Source: Longimicrobium sp. (lineage in GTDB: Bacteria; Gemmatimonadota; Gemmatimonadetes; Longimicrobiales; Longimicrobiaceae). Taken from it: DNA of 64,000 nucleotides. The translations under genes and the position numbers were made by a program. Positions 7,928 through 17,909 of the stretch are shown piece after piece (the first letter of the stretch is position 1; the number at the start of each line of letters is the position of its first letter). The notes under the pieces are model-generated. The model saw only the letters and a list, made by a program, of their open reading frames with translations, was not told where the DNA came from and did not search any database. Location: assembly GCF_036388275.1 (NCBI RefSeq), contig NZ_DASVSF010000015.1, positions 1 through 64,000 on the forward strand, read 5' to 3'.

Positions 7928-8683
7928 ATGGAGCCCCGCATTCTCTCAGACCGCGACCTGTGGATGCTCATCGCCGCCGGGCACCTGCGGCTGCGCGGGG
8001 CGGACCTGCGGGGCGCGCGGCTGGAGCGGGCGGAGCTGGGCGGGGCCAACCTGGAGCGGGCGATCCTCAAGGGCGCCCACCTGTCGGGCGCGTCGCTGCG
8101 CGGGGCCAACCTGTCTGGCGCGGAGCTGGCCGGGGCGGTCCTGGTGAGCGCGGACCTGACGCAAGCCAACCTCACCGAAGCGTTCCTGAAGGCCGCCAAC
8201 CTGTGGGGCGTGCACGGCGAGGGGCTGACGATGGAGTGGGCGTACGCCGAGGGCGTGTTCCTGGAGTGGGCGCACCTCAAGGGCGCGCGGCTGACGGGTG
8301 CGTTCCTGAAGGGTGCCGTGCTCACCGGCGCCGACCTGGAGGGCGCACACCTCAAGGGCGCCAACCTCACCGGCGCATACCTTCACGGCACCGGCCTGTC
8401 GGCCGCCCGGCTGGAGCACGCGGCGCTGGAGCACGCCGACCTCACGGGCGCGCGGCTGTGCGGCGCAGACCTGCGCGGCGCCAACTTCACCGGTGCCAAC
8501 CTGACCGGGGCCGACCTGACCGGCGCGAAGCTGGAGGGCGCCATCCTGCGCGGCGCCGACCTGGCGGGTGCGCGCCTGGACCCCGGCTCCCTGGACGGCG
8601 CGGACCTGTCCCTGGCCGACGTGGACGCGCAGCCATCCATTCCCTCCTCGGCAGAACCCGAAGCCACCGCCCAGCACGCCTGA
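7928..8683 (+). CDS. Pentapeptide-repeat protein
   Basis: The 251 residues are almost entirely A(D/N)LxGA-type repeats from about residue 20 to 235. They predict a right-handed quadrilateral beta-helix of roughly 8-10 coils. The repeats lose regularity near residues 92-118, where GVHGEGLTMEWAYAEGVFLE introduces Trp and Glu; this may be a break or a binding face. It lacks a signal peptide and extra domains. Such proteins include DNA mimics that bind gyrase (Qnr, MfpA) and many of unknown role; nothing in the sequence decides. It starts at the ATG at 7928 with only a weak ribosome site. Confidence 0.85.
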   Translation: MEPRILSDRDLWMLIAAGHLRLRGADLRGARLERAELGGANLERAILKGAHLSGASLRGANLSGAELAGAVLVSADLTQANLTEAFLKAANLWGVHGEGLTMEWAYAEGVFLEWAHLKGARLTGAFLKGAVLTGADLEGAHLKGANLTGAYLHGTGLSAARLEHAALEHADLTGARLCGADLRGANFTGANLTGADLTGAKLEGAILRGADLAGARLDPGSLDGADLSLADVDAQPSIPSSAEPEATAQHA

Positions 8684-8701
8684 CGCGCCGGAGCGTCTCC
8701 T

Positions 8702-8776
8702 GCACTTCCGCACTCACGCACTCACGCACTCCCCCGCACTTCCCACGTTGCGGCCCGCCCGCGTCCAGCCTATGTT
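8702..8776 (+). promoter_or_regulatory. CACTCACG microsatellite and promoter TTGCGG-17-TATGTT
   Basis: The 8702-8740 stretch repeats CACTCACG-like units. It is followed by TTGCGG (8748-8753), 17 bp and TATGTT (8771-8776), a good sigma70-like promoter for the gene that follows, with a start near 8783. Confidence 0.55.
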
Positions 8777-8824
8777 CAGCCCCCCAAACCGATGTCCGCA
8801 GCCCCGCAGGAACCGTTGATCCCC

Positions 8825-9340
8825 ATGAGCAGCCAAGCCGCCGCCCCCGTGTCTGGAGCCGCCTACGTAGAGCGCCGCCGCGCGCGCATCCTGGAAGCGC
8901 TGAGCCGCCCGGCGGAGCGCGTGGCCAAGGACGCGGAGCCGCTTTCGCCCGAAGGGCTCGACAACTTCAAGCGCCAGGGCGAAGACCTGTACGACAACGA
9001 GCTGGCCTGGGAAGAGCTGACCGACGAGGAGGCCATTCCCGGCGGGCACCTGACGGAAATGGTGTTCTCCGGGTTCCTGGCGCTGATCGAGGGGCTGCTG
9101 GTGGAGAAGGTTCCCGCCGACGCGCTGGCCCCGGCCCGCCCGCACCCCGACGCGGTCGAGGAGATCCTCACCATGCTCGGCGACAAGTACCTGGACCTGA
9201 CGGCCTACGTGGAAAGCGGCGCCGACTCGCAGAAGCTGGTGTACGCCCGCGTGATGACCGGCCGGCTGATCGACCTGGTGCTGTACCGCCTGTACGGCCT
9301 TACGTCCGGCGAGATCGACCGGCTGGAAGCCGCGGCCTGA
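8825..9340 (+). CDS. Conserved-looking hypothetical protein, helical
   Basis: The product has 171 residues from the ATG at 8825; a TTG at 8816 lies 5 nt after CAGGAACC, and an ATG at 8792 has no ribosome site, so the start is uncertain. The sequence is mostly amphipathic helix with many Glu/Leu/Ala and no membrane segment or Cys (RILEALSRPAERVAKDAEPL near the start, LVYARVMTGRLIDLVLYRLY near the end). I do not recognise a family. It has its own promoter at 8748-8776 and is followed 26 nt later by the glycerophosphodiesterase gene, which may be in the same transcript. Confidence 0.7.
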   Translation: MSSQAAAPVSGAAYVERRRARILEALSRPAERVAKDAEPLSPEGLDNFKRQGEDLYDNELAWEELTDEEAIPGGHLTEMVFSGFLALIEGLLVEKVPADALAPARPHPDAVEEILTMLGDKYLDLTAYVESGADSQKLVYARVMTGRLIDLVLYRLYGLTSGEIDRLEAAA

Positions 9341-9366
9341 TCCGCCGCGCGCGGATTCCGCTTCCC

Positions 9367-10260
9367 GTGCGCTCTCCCTGGCTTCCGCTCGGTGGCGGCT
9401 CGCGCCCCGGGCACCGGTACCTTGCCGGCGCGCCCCTGCTGATCGCCCACCGAGGCGGCTCGGGCTTGGCGCCCGAAAACACGCTCCTCGCCTTTCGGCG
9501 CGCCCTGCACTGGTGGCGCGCCGATTTGCTGGAGATCGACGTGCAGCCCACCCGCGACGGCGAGTGCGTGGTCATTCACGACGCGCAGGTGGACCGTACC
9601 ACCGACGGCTCGGGCGACGTGGCGGGCTTCACCCTGGCGGAGCTGCAGCGCCTGGATGCCGGCTACCGCTACACCCCCGACGGCGGACGCACCTTCCCCT
9701 TCCGCGACACCGGCGTGCGCATCTCCACCCTGCGCGAGGTGCTGGACGCCCTCCCCGCCGCGCGCGTGAACGTGGAGGTCAAGGACGGGCGCGCGCAGGC
9801 CGCCGTCCTGCGGACCATCCAGGAAACCGGGTCCGCGCACCGCGTCCTGATCGCCGCCGGGGACAGCCGCAACCGCTCGCTCTTTCACGACTACGCGGGG
9901 CCCACCAGCGCGGGCGGACAGGACCTGTACGCGTTCTACGCCCTGCACCTGGCGCACGCGACGCGCCTCTACCGCCCGCCCGTGGACGCCTTCCAGATGC
10001 CCGAGCGCAGCGGCGGCCGGCAGGTGCTGAGTCCGCGCTGGATCGCCGAGGCGCACGCGCACAACGTGGCGGTCCACGTGTGGACGGTGGACGACGAAGC
10101 AGACATGCGCCGGCTGCTCTCGTGGGGCGCGGACGGGGTGATCACCGACCGGCCCGACCGGCTGGCGCGGGTGCTCCACGAGGTGGCGGGCCGGCCCCTT
10201 CCGCCCGGCCCTGCGGACGACGAGATGGAGCCCTGGCTGGAACGGTTGTTGCGGCCCTGA
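9367..10260 (+). CDS. Glycerophosphodiester phosphodiesterase
   Basis: The GDPD TIM-barrel signature is complete: AHRGGSGLAPENT with the catalytic His and the metal-binding Glu, then LEIDVQPTRDGECVVIHD with the second Glu/Asp pair and catalytic His, and VNVEVK further on. The enzyme hydrolyses glycerophosphodiesters to glycerol-3-phosphate and an alcohol. From the GTG at 9367 it has 297 residues, usual for the family. A CTG closer to the upstream stop is the only other start candidate. No signal peptide is seen, so it is probably cytoplasmic. A strong hairpin at 10274-10304 ends the transcript. Confidence 0.87.
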   Translation: MRSPWLPLGGGSRPGHRYLAGAPLLIAHRGGSGLAPENTLLAFRRALHWWRADLLEIDVQPTRDGECVVIHDAQVDRTTDGSGDVAGFTLAELQRLDAGYRYTPDGGRTFPFRDTGVRISTLREVLDALPAARVNVEVKDGRAQAAVLRTIQETGSAHRVLIAAGDSRNRSLFHDYAGPTSAGGQDLYAFYALHLAHATRLYRPPVDAFQMPERSGGRQVLSPRWIAEAHAHNVAVHVWTVDDEADMRRLLSWGADGVITDRPDRLARVLHEVAGRPLPPGPADDEMEPWLERLLRP

Positions 10261-10273
10261 CGCGGGCGATTTC

Positions 10274-10304
10274 GGGCGGCGCGGGCAATGGGCCCGCGCC
10301 GCCC
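10274..10304 (+). terminator. 13-bp G+C hairpin after the GDPD gene
   Basis: GGGCGGCGCGGGC (10274-10286) pairs perfectly with GCCCGCGCCGCCC (10292-10304) around AATGG. There is no T-run. Confidence 0.6.
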
Positions 10305-10351
10305 GGCGCACACTCGCCATGGGATCAGCACGAGTCCCGGAGGAACGACGG

Positions 10352-10888
10352 ATGCCGTCATACGATGCCGGCTGGGCGGGTCCCAGCGGTTGGAACCCGG
10401 CCCGCGGCGCGGGACCCGGAATGGGGATGGGTCCGCGGGGTGGCTACGGCGGCGACTTTCGCCCGTATCCCGGCGCTGGCGGAGGGCGCGTGCCGAACGA
10501 CCGCGGGCCCCAGCCGCTGCGGGAAGACGGACAGTGGGAGAGCGGAAACCTGCACGGCCCCGCGCGCTACGGCCTGGGCCCGTACCACCACCGCCTGCGC
10601 ACGCGCCGCCGCCCGGATGAAGAGGTGAAGAAGGACGTGGAGGACGCGCTCTTCTACGACACCTGGGTAGACGCCGAGGCGATTACGGTGGAGGTGAAGG
10701 ACGGGGTGGTGATGCTGCGCGGCGAGCTTCCCGACTACCACGAGGTGCGCTACGCCACGGACGACACGTGGGACGTGGAGGGGGTGCGCGGCGTGCACTC
10801 GGAACTGACGGTGAACTCCGCCAGGCGCCCGCCGGTCGACGAGGTGGGGAGGCGGTCCGGCGGGAACGGACGAGGCCTGTCATCCTGA
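10352..10888 (+). CDS. BON-domain protein with Gly/Pro-rich N-terminus
   Basis: The ATG at 10352 follows GGAGGA at a 7-nt distance and gives 178 residues. The first 80 residues are Gly/Pro/Arg/Tyr-rich and probably disordered. Residues about 90-160 form a BON domain (EVKKDVEDALFYDTWVDAEA, then ITVEVKDGVVMLRGELPDYH), as in OsmY and other phospholipid- or envelope-associated proteins. There is no signal peptide. The last residues (LSS) and the stop codon come from a dispersed repeat (GTCATCCTGA at 10879-10888), so the native C-terminus may have been cut or replaced. Confidence 0.8.
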   Translation: MPSYDAGWAGPSGWNPARGAGPGMGMGPRGGYGGDFRPYPGAGGGRVPNDRGPQPLREDGQWESGNLHGPARYGLGPYHHRLRTRRRPDEEVKKDVEDALFYDTWVDAEAITVEVKDGVVMLRGELPDYHEVRYATDDTWDVEGVRGVHSELTVNSARRPPVDEVGRRSGGNGRGLSS

Positions 10889-10977
10889 GGGCCAGGCGCA
10901 CGGTAACGGCCCGCAGCACAGACGTCGCGGGCCGAAGGATCTAGCCGCGGACACGTACAAGCCGGGGCGCGGCAGCG
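10879..10977 (+). repeat. GTCATCC...GAAGGATCT dispersed repeat, copy 1
   Basis: It runs from GTCATCCTGAGG (10879) through GGGCCGAAGGATCTAGCCGC (from 10929) to GGGGCGCGGCAGCG (10964-10977). Related copies lie at 27782-27881 (same orientation) and, inverted, at 21616-21722, 22539-22646 and 22840-22947. It overlaps the 3' end of the BON gene. Confidence 0.7.
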
Positions 10978-11041
10978 GTCACCGTAGCCGAGGCCTCGGC
11001 TGCCGTGGGGCCCTCACCCGTCCGCGCTGACACGCGTGCCA

Positions 11042-11370
11042 CCCTCTCCCACAAACAGCGTGGGAGAGGGGGTACACTTCGGGGTTCAGGTGCGCGAGGG
11101 TCGGCCTGGTGCTCGGGCCGGCGCCCCCCATCCCCAGCCCTTCCCCCGCAAACTGCGCGGGGGAAGGGAGCCAGTCTGGCGCACCACGCCAGCCGAAGCG
11201 CAATCGAATTCTCCCCTCCCCGCATGCGCAGCATGCGGGGAGGGTCCAGCCGGGGACTGCGCCGCAGCCGCCGAAGCGCACCGAACCCATCAAGATCGCC
11301 CGCCGACGCACCGCACCCCCCGCGCGCACCGAGCTGACGCCTCTCCCCCGCGCAGTTTGCGGGGGAGAGG
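11042..11370. repeat. Cluster of four REP-like palindromes
   Basis: Four strong hairpins lie in 330 bp: 11042-11070 (CCCTCTCCCA stem), 11138-11168 (CCCTTCCCCCGC stem), 11214-11244 (CCCTCCCCGCATGC, 14 bp perfect) and 11340-11370 (CCTCTCCCCCGC stem). Loops are short and often contain AACTGCG or GCAGTTT. They share a C-rich then G-rich design and fill the gap between the BON gene and tilS. No ORF in the gap is convincing. Confidence 0.75.
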
Positions 11371-11463
11371 TTGGGAGAGGGGGGCGCCGAGGCCGGTGCG
11401 TCAGCCAGTCGACCCCGCTCTGATGTCGCCCGGCTGCCTCCGATCCTCCATCACCCTCCCGGA

Positions 11464-12846
11464 ATGCCCCGCACCCCTCCACCCCCGCTCGACCAGCGCG
11501 TTCGCCAGAACCTCGAGACGCTGGGCGTCCGGGGCACCGGCGCGCACGTGATGGTGGCGGTGTCGGGCGGGATGGATTCGGTGGTGCTGCTGCACCTGCT
11601 GCGCTTCGCGGCGGACGATCCCTCGATGACCCTGTCCGCCGCGCACTTCGACCACGCGATGCGCCCCGGCAGCGAAGCCGACGCGCGCTGGGTCCGCGGC
11701 CTGTGCCGCGCCTGGGGCGTTCCGCTCTCCGAGGCGCGCGCGGACCCTCCGCCGCGGACGGAGGAAGCAGCCCGCGACGCGCGGTACGCCTTTCTCCGCG
11801 CCGCGCAGGCCGGGGCCGGCGCCACCCACCTCGCCACCGCCCACCACGCCGACGACCAGGCCGAAACCGTGCTCTTTCGCGTGCTGCGCGGCACGGGCAT
11901 CCACGGGCTGGCCGGCATCCCCCCGGTGGACGCGACCGGGCTGATCCGCCCGCTCCTTCCGTTCTGGCGCGCGGAGCTCCGCCGCTACGCACGCGCCGCG
12001 GGGCTGCGCTGGCGCGACGATCCCAGCAACCGGTCGCTGGACCCCGCCCGCAACCGCATCCGCCGCGGGCTGCTCCCGCTGATCGAGCGCACGGTGGCGG
12101 CTGGCGCGCGTGCCAGCCTGGTGCGGCTGGCCCAGCTGGCCCGCGAAGACGAGGCCGCGTGGGAAGCCGTGCTCGCGCCCCTGCTTGCCGAGGCGGTGCA
12201 CGAAGAAGACGGGGCGCTGCTGCTTGTTCGCGAGCGCTTCGCGGCTTATGATTGGCCCGTAGCCGCCCGCCTGCTCCGTGCCGCGCTGCGCCGGCTGGCC
12301 ACCGTCCCCGACCGGGCGGGAACCCGCACGGCGCTTGAGTTTATCAGCCAGGCACCCAGCGGACGGACCCTTCGGCTCCCAGGTGGCGTACTGATCACCA
12401 CGGAGTTCGGCGTCGCGCGCCTTCACCGCGCGGCCGAGAACCTGGGCGAGCCGCTGCCCGACCTGCCCCTGGCCATCACGGGGGCCGCGGGCGAGGGCCG
12501 GTTCCGCGTCGGCGGCCGGGAGCGCGTGGCGCGCTGGGCCGAAGGCGAGGTGCGGCCCGGGGCAAAGGCGGATTCCGCCACCGTGTGCATGGCCGCGGAC
12601 CGCGTCGCCTGGCCGTTGGCGCTGAGGGGATGGATGCCGGGCGACCGGATGCGCACGCGGGCGGGAACGCGCCCGCTCAAGAAGCTGTTCGGCGAGGCGC
12701 GCCTGCCCGTGGGCGCGCGCCGCGCCGCGCCCGTGCTGGCCGACGCCGCCGGGTCCGTGCTGTGGGTGCCCGGCGTGGGCACCGCCGAAGGCCTGGCGCC
12801 CCGGCCCGGGGAACGGGCCATCACTCTTCTGGTCTCCGATGTCTGA
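11464..12846 (+). CDS. tilS: tRNA(Ile)-lysidine synthase
   Basis: The 460-residue enzyme attaches lysine to C34 of tRNA-Ile(CAU) so that it reads AUA. The PP-loop motif SGGMDS lies at residues 34-39, and FDHAMRPGSEADARWV and ATAHHADDQAETVLFRVLRG are typical TilS N-terminal motifs. A C-terminal substrate-binding region (GDRMRTRAGTRPLKKLFGEA) is present, as in the long form of the family. The ATG at 11464 is the first good start. Its last 8 nt overlap hpt, so the two are translationally linked. This cluster (tilS-hpt-ftsH) is widespread in bacteria. Confidence 0.95.
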   Translation: MPRTPPPPLDQRVRQNLETLGVRGTGAHVMVAVSGGMDSVVLLHLLRFAADDPSMTLSAAHFDHAMRPGSEADARWVRGLCRAWGVPLSEARADPPPRTEEAARDARYAFLRAAQAGAGATHLATAHHADDQAETVLFRVLRGTGIHGLAGIPPVDATGLIRPLLPFWRAELRRYARAAGLRWRDDPSNRSLDPARNRIRRGLLPLIERTVAAGARASLVRLAQLAREDEAAWEAVLAPLLAEAVHEEDGALLLVRERFAAYDWPVAARLLRAALRRLATVPDRAGTRTALEFISQAPSGRTLRLPGGVLITTEFGVARLHRAAENLGEPLPDLPLAITGAAGEGRFRVGGRERVARWAEGEVRPGAKADSATVCMAADRVAWPLALRGWMPGDRMRTRAGTRPLKKLFGEARLPVGARRAAPVLADAAGSVLWVPGVGTAEGLAPRPGERAITLLVSDV

Positions 12847-13399
12847 CACCGAACTCGACCTTGCCCGCACCGGCGGGCACTCCGTATCACGGGTGCTGTT
12901 CAGCGCCGAGCAGATCGCCCAGCGGGTGCGGGAGATCGGGGCCGAGATCACCGAGGCCTATCCGCGCGACGAGGAACTGCTGGTGCTGGGCACGCTCAAG
13001 GGATCGTTCATCTTTTTGAGCGACCTGGTGCGCAGCATCAACCGGCCCATGGAGGTGGACTTCCTCGTCGCCTCCAGCTACGGCAGCGGCACCACCAGCT
13101 CCGGCCAGGTGAACCTGCTGTACGAAACGCCGGCCAGCATCGAAGGCAAGCACGTGGTGCTGGTGGAAGACATCGTCGACAGCGGCACCACCCTCAACCG
13201 CCTGATCCCGCTGCTCCGGGGGCGCAACATCAAGTCGCTGGAAGTCTGCGCGCTGCTCCACAAGCACATCGCCAGCAACCTGGCGCAGGAGCCGCGCTGG
13301 CTGGGTTTCGACTGCCCGCTGGAGTTCGTCATCGGGTACGGGCTGGACCATTCGGAATTCTACCGGAACCTGCCGTTCATCGGGGTGATCGCCCCCTGA
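12839..13399 (+). CDS. hpt: Hypoxanthine phosphoribosyltransferase
   Basis: The 186-residue protein matches HPRTs in length and motifs: the PRPP-binding loop VLVEDIVDSGTTL and the GTLKGSFIFLSDLVR stretch near the N-terminus. It converts hypoxanthine or guanine plus PRPP to IMP or GMP. It begins inside the end of tilS and precedes ftsH by about 80 nt. Together with punA further right it gives the window two purine-salvage steps. Confidence 0.95.
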   Translation: MSDTELDLARTGGHSVSRVLFSAEQIAQRVREIGAEITEAYPRDEELLVLGTLKGSFIFLSDLVRSINRPMEVDFLVASSYGSGTTSSGQVNLLYETPASIEGKHVVLVEDIVDSGTTLNRLIPLLRGRNIKSLEVCALLHKHIASNLAQEPRWLGFDCPLEFVIGYGLDHSEFYRNLPFIGVIAP

Positions 13400-13478
13400 G
13401 CGGCCGGGCCGGCTGACCTGATTATTCGCGCGACGGGACCCCGCGCCCGCCGCGGCCCCGGAAGGGAAAAAGCAGTCC

Positions 13479-15479
<2,001 letters not shown>

Positions 15480-15527
15480 CGGCGGTAACGACGGTCACTA
15501 CGGTAAGTACGGTCACTTCGGTGGCCG

Positions 15528-15566
15528 AAAACATCCCGGGCTCCCCCATGGAGCCCGGGATGTTTT
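15528..15566 (+). terminator. Perfect 17-bp terminator after ftsH
   Basis: AAAACATCCCGGGCTCC (15528-15544) pairs perfectly with GGAGCCCGGGATGTTTT (15550-15566), ending in TTTT. Just upstream, 15482-15520 is a degenerate tandem of ACGGTNACTA-like units. Confidence 0.85.
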
Positions 15567-15598
15567 GCGTCACGGCCCGACGCACCGGAGCAGCCGAT

Positions 15599-15879
15599 GT
15601 CATCCCGATGGAGCGGCCAAGGAAGACCTGCCCGCACACCGATGACGGCAGCGACTGAGGGATCCGCCACACACTGCGCTTCCCGCTCACCAGCAGCGGA
15701 AACATCATTCCCACGTTTCTCTACGCGCGCGAACCGCGCCCGTCTGTAACGGTACCAACAACTGGATCGGCTCGATCCGCGGTCGCGGCGCGCCACGCGG
15801 AGTGTGTGGCGGATCCCTCAGTCGCTGCGGTCTCTGGTGCAGGCGTCAGGGATCGCCGGGGCCGCTCGATCGGGATGAC
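15599..15879. repeat. 281-bp inverted-repeat element
   Basis: The outer arms GTCATCCCGATGGAGCGGCC (15599-15618) and its complement at 15860-15879 differ at one base. An inner perfect 28-bp inverted repeat runs 15648-15675 and 15801-15828, with CTGAGGGATCCGCC in its middle. The centre (15676-15800) has no ORF I trust. It resembles a miniature mobile element or a long stem-loop, with no visible transposase or target duplication. Confidence 0.65.
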
Positions 15880-16011
15880 AAACGTGCTTCAGGCAGGTAC
15901 GACACGTCGTGCTGTCGCGCCGCGGTTCGGGGCTTCACCTGCACGCGGAGCGCGGCCGGCCTTGCATGAAAGCATGGGCGCGCCCGACCGCTCGAGCCAC
16001 AAACGCGTGCA

Positions 16012-16061
16012 GTCCGCGCAGGCGGACATCGTGTGGTTGTTGCAGCGAATTCATCATTCGC
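16012..16061 (+). repeat. Two-hairpin intergenic element, copy 1
   Basis: GTCCGCGCAGGCGGAC (16012-16027), a 17-nt spacer and GCGAATTCATCATTCGC (16045-16061). It lies about 120 nt before folP, upstream of its promoter. See the finding on eight covarying copies. Confidence 0.8.
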
Positions 16062-16146
16062 CGTGCGCGGCCTCGGCGCCAAGGGAGCGCGGGTGCAGCC
16101 TCCAACCTCACGCCCCACCTGACAGCGTTCCAAATCAACTGCGTGC

Positions 16147-16176
16147 TTGCCTTGGCGCTTTTGCGTTCGATACTTT
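16147..16176 (+). promoter_or_regulatory. folP promoter TTGCCT-18-TACTTT, leaderless arrangement
   Basis: TTGCCT (16147-16152) and TACTTT (16171-16176) are 18 nt apart, and the ATG of folP follows after only 7 nt (CGGCCCC). There is no room for a Shine-Dalgarno sequence, so the mRNA should begin at or next to the start codon. Confidence 0.55.
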
Positions 16177-16183
16177 CGGCCCC

Positions 16184-17086
16184 ATGGTCATCTCCAGCGC
16201 ACGTCTCGATCTGCCGCGTTCGCCAACCGTCTCCAACGACGTCTGGGCGATCCGCGGGCGCGTGCTGTCGCTGGACCGGCCGCTGGTGATGGGCATCCTG
16301 AACGTGACGCCCGACAGCTTCAGCGACGGCGGCCGGTTTCTGGACCCCGCCCGCGCCGTGGAGCAGGCGCGGCGGATGGCGGAGGACGGCGCGGACCTGA
16401 TCGACGTCGGCGGCGAGTCCACGCGGCCCGGTGCCCCCGCCGTCTCCGCCGACGAAGAGGCGGCGCGCGTCGTGCCTGTGCTGCGCGCCATCAAGGACGC
16501 GCTTGATGTTCCCGTCTCCGTCGACACGCGCAAGGCGGACGTGGCGCGCGAGGCGCTGGACGGCGGCGCGGACGTCATCAACGACGTCTCCGGGCTGGGC
16601 GACGCGCGGATGGGCGGGATCGTCGCTCCCTCCGGCGCCGGGCTGGTGCTGATGCACATGCGCGGCACGCCCGAAACCATGCAGCGGATGACGGACTACG
16701 GGGACGTGGTGGACGACGTGGCGGCGGAGCTGGAGCAGGCGCTGGAGCGTGCGGACCGGGCCGGGATCGCGCGCGAGCGGATCGTGCTGGACCCCGGCAT
16801 CGGGTTCGCCAAGACCGCGGAGCAGAACCTGGAATTGATCGCACGGCTGGCGCGCCTGGAGCGGCGGCTGGGGCGCCCCGTGCTGCTGGGTGCATCGCGC
16901 AAGTCGTTCATCGGCGCGCTCCTGGGCGGCGTTCCGGCGGACCTGCGCGACGCGGGGAGCGTGGGGGCGTGCGTGGCCGGGCTGGCGCGGGGCGCCCGCA
17001 TCTTCCGCGTGCACGACGTCCGCTCCACCCGTCACGCGCTGGACGTGGCGCACGCGGTGCTGCGGCTTTCGCCGGAGGGCTCGTGA
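16184..17086 (+). CDS. folP: Dihydropteroate synthase
   Basis: The enzyme joins p-aminobenzoate to the pterin pyrophosphate in folate synthesis. All hallmark segments are present: NVTPDSFSDGG, DVGGESTRPGA, DTRKADVA, HMRGTP and GASRKSFIG. Its 300 residues include an N-terminal extension of about 30 over short forms. The ATG at 16184 is chosen because the promoter's -10 box ends 7 nt before it. The stop overlaps the GTG of cdaA (GTGA), so the two are coupled. Both belong to a folP-cdaA pair seen in several phyla, often next to ftsH, as here. Confidence 0.95.
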   Translation: MVISSARLDLPRSPTVSNDVWAIRGRVLSLDRPLVMGILNVTPDSFSDGGRFLDPARAVEQARRMAEDGADLIDVGGESTRPGAPAVSADEEAARVVPVLRAIKDALDVPVSVDTRKADVAREALDGGADVINDVSGLGDARMGGIVAPSGAGLVLMHMRGTPETMQRMTDYGDVVDDVAAELEQALERADRAGIARERIVLDPGIGFAKTAEQNLELIARLARLERRLGRPVLLGASRKSFIGALLGGVPADLRDAGSVGACVAGLARGARIFRVHDVRSTRHALDVAHAVLRLSPEGS

Positions 17087-17883
17087 ACGGCCTGGTGGAG
17101 CGCTTCGGCTTCCTGGCGCCCGACTGGAAGGACCTCCTCGAGATCCTGGTGGTCGCCGTCGTCGTCTACCGCGTGCTGCGGGTGCTGGCGGGAACGCGCG
17201 CCATCCAGATGCTGCTGGGCATCTTTGCCGTCGTGGCCACCTACGGCGCGGCGCGGGTGCTGAACCTGTCGCTGCTGGAGTACCTGCTGGAGCGCGTCTT
17301 CGAGTTCGGCGTGATCGCCGCGCTGATCGTCTTTCAGCCGGAGCTTCGCAGCGCCCTTGCCCAGTTGGGGCAGAACCGGCTCCTTCGCGTGTTCTCGCGG
17401 CTGGAGCAGATGCAGGTGGCGGAAGAGGTGTCGCAGGCGGTGGAAGAGATGTCGCGCGGCAAGGTGGGCGCCATCATCGCCGTGGAGCGCGAAGTCGGTT
17501 TGGGCGAGTACCTGGAATCGGGCACTGCCCTGCAGGCCCGCGTATCCGACGCGCTGCTGCTGAACATCTTTACCCCGTACTCGCTCCTCCACGACGGCGC
17601 GGCGGTCATCCGCGGCGACCAGATCGTGGCGGCGGGCGTCATCCTGCCGCTCACCCAGTCCGTCCTGGACGACCGCACGTTGGGCACGCGCCACCGCGCC
17701 GCCCTCGGCCTCTCGGAGGAGACGGATGCGATGGTGGTGGTGGTATCCGAGGAAACGGGCGCCATCTCCCTGGCCCACGGCGGCCGCCTGCACCGCCACC
17801 TGACGCCTGACCAGTTGGAGAAGATGCTGAACGAAGGCGCTCCGGGCGGAGTGGAGCGCCGTGGCGTCCTCACCGGCGACTGA
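17083..17883 (+). CDS. cdaA: Diadenylate cyclase (c-di-AMP synthase), CdaA type
   Basis: The 266-residue membrane protein has about three N-terminal transmembrane helices (to about residue 88), a linker helix and a DAC domain with both catalytic signatures, LLHDGAAVI (DGA) and GTRHRAAL (RHR). It makes c-di-AMP from two ATP. The start is the GTG at 17083, overlapping the folP stop by 4 nt. The usual partner CdaR (YbbR domains) and glmM do not follow; a hydrolase gene does. No c-di-AMP phosphodiesterase is visible in the window. Confidence 0.95.
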   Translation: MNGLVERFGFLAPDWKDLLEILVVAVVVYRVLRVLAGTRAIQMLLGIFAVVATYGAARVLNLSLLEYLLERVFEFGVIAALIVFQPELRSALAQLGQNRLLRVFSRLEQMQVAEEVSQAVEEMSRGKVGAIIAVEREVGLGEYLESGTALQARVSDALLLNIFTPYSLLHDGAAVIRGDQIVAAGVILPLTQSVLDDRTLGTRHRAALGLSEETDAMVVVVSEETGAISLAHGGRLHRHLTPDQLEKMLNEGAPGGVERRGVLTGD

Positions 17884-17909
17884 TCTCGCTCCGCGCTCCG
17901 GACATCCGC

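Noticed and set aside
8702..8740. Possible CRISPR-like or tandem array (CACTCACG units)
   Set aside because: Units are 8 nt without spacers; a simple microsatellite.
10889..11463. Small ORFs in the palindrome cluster before tilS
   Set aside because: They consist of translated palindromes with Arg/Pro/Ala-rich composition and no ribosome sites.
15599..16140. N-terminal extension of folP through the long upstream frame
   Set aside because: It would translate repeat DNA and pass through the promoter; DHPS motifs start after the ATG at 16184.
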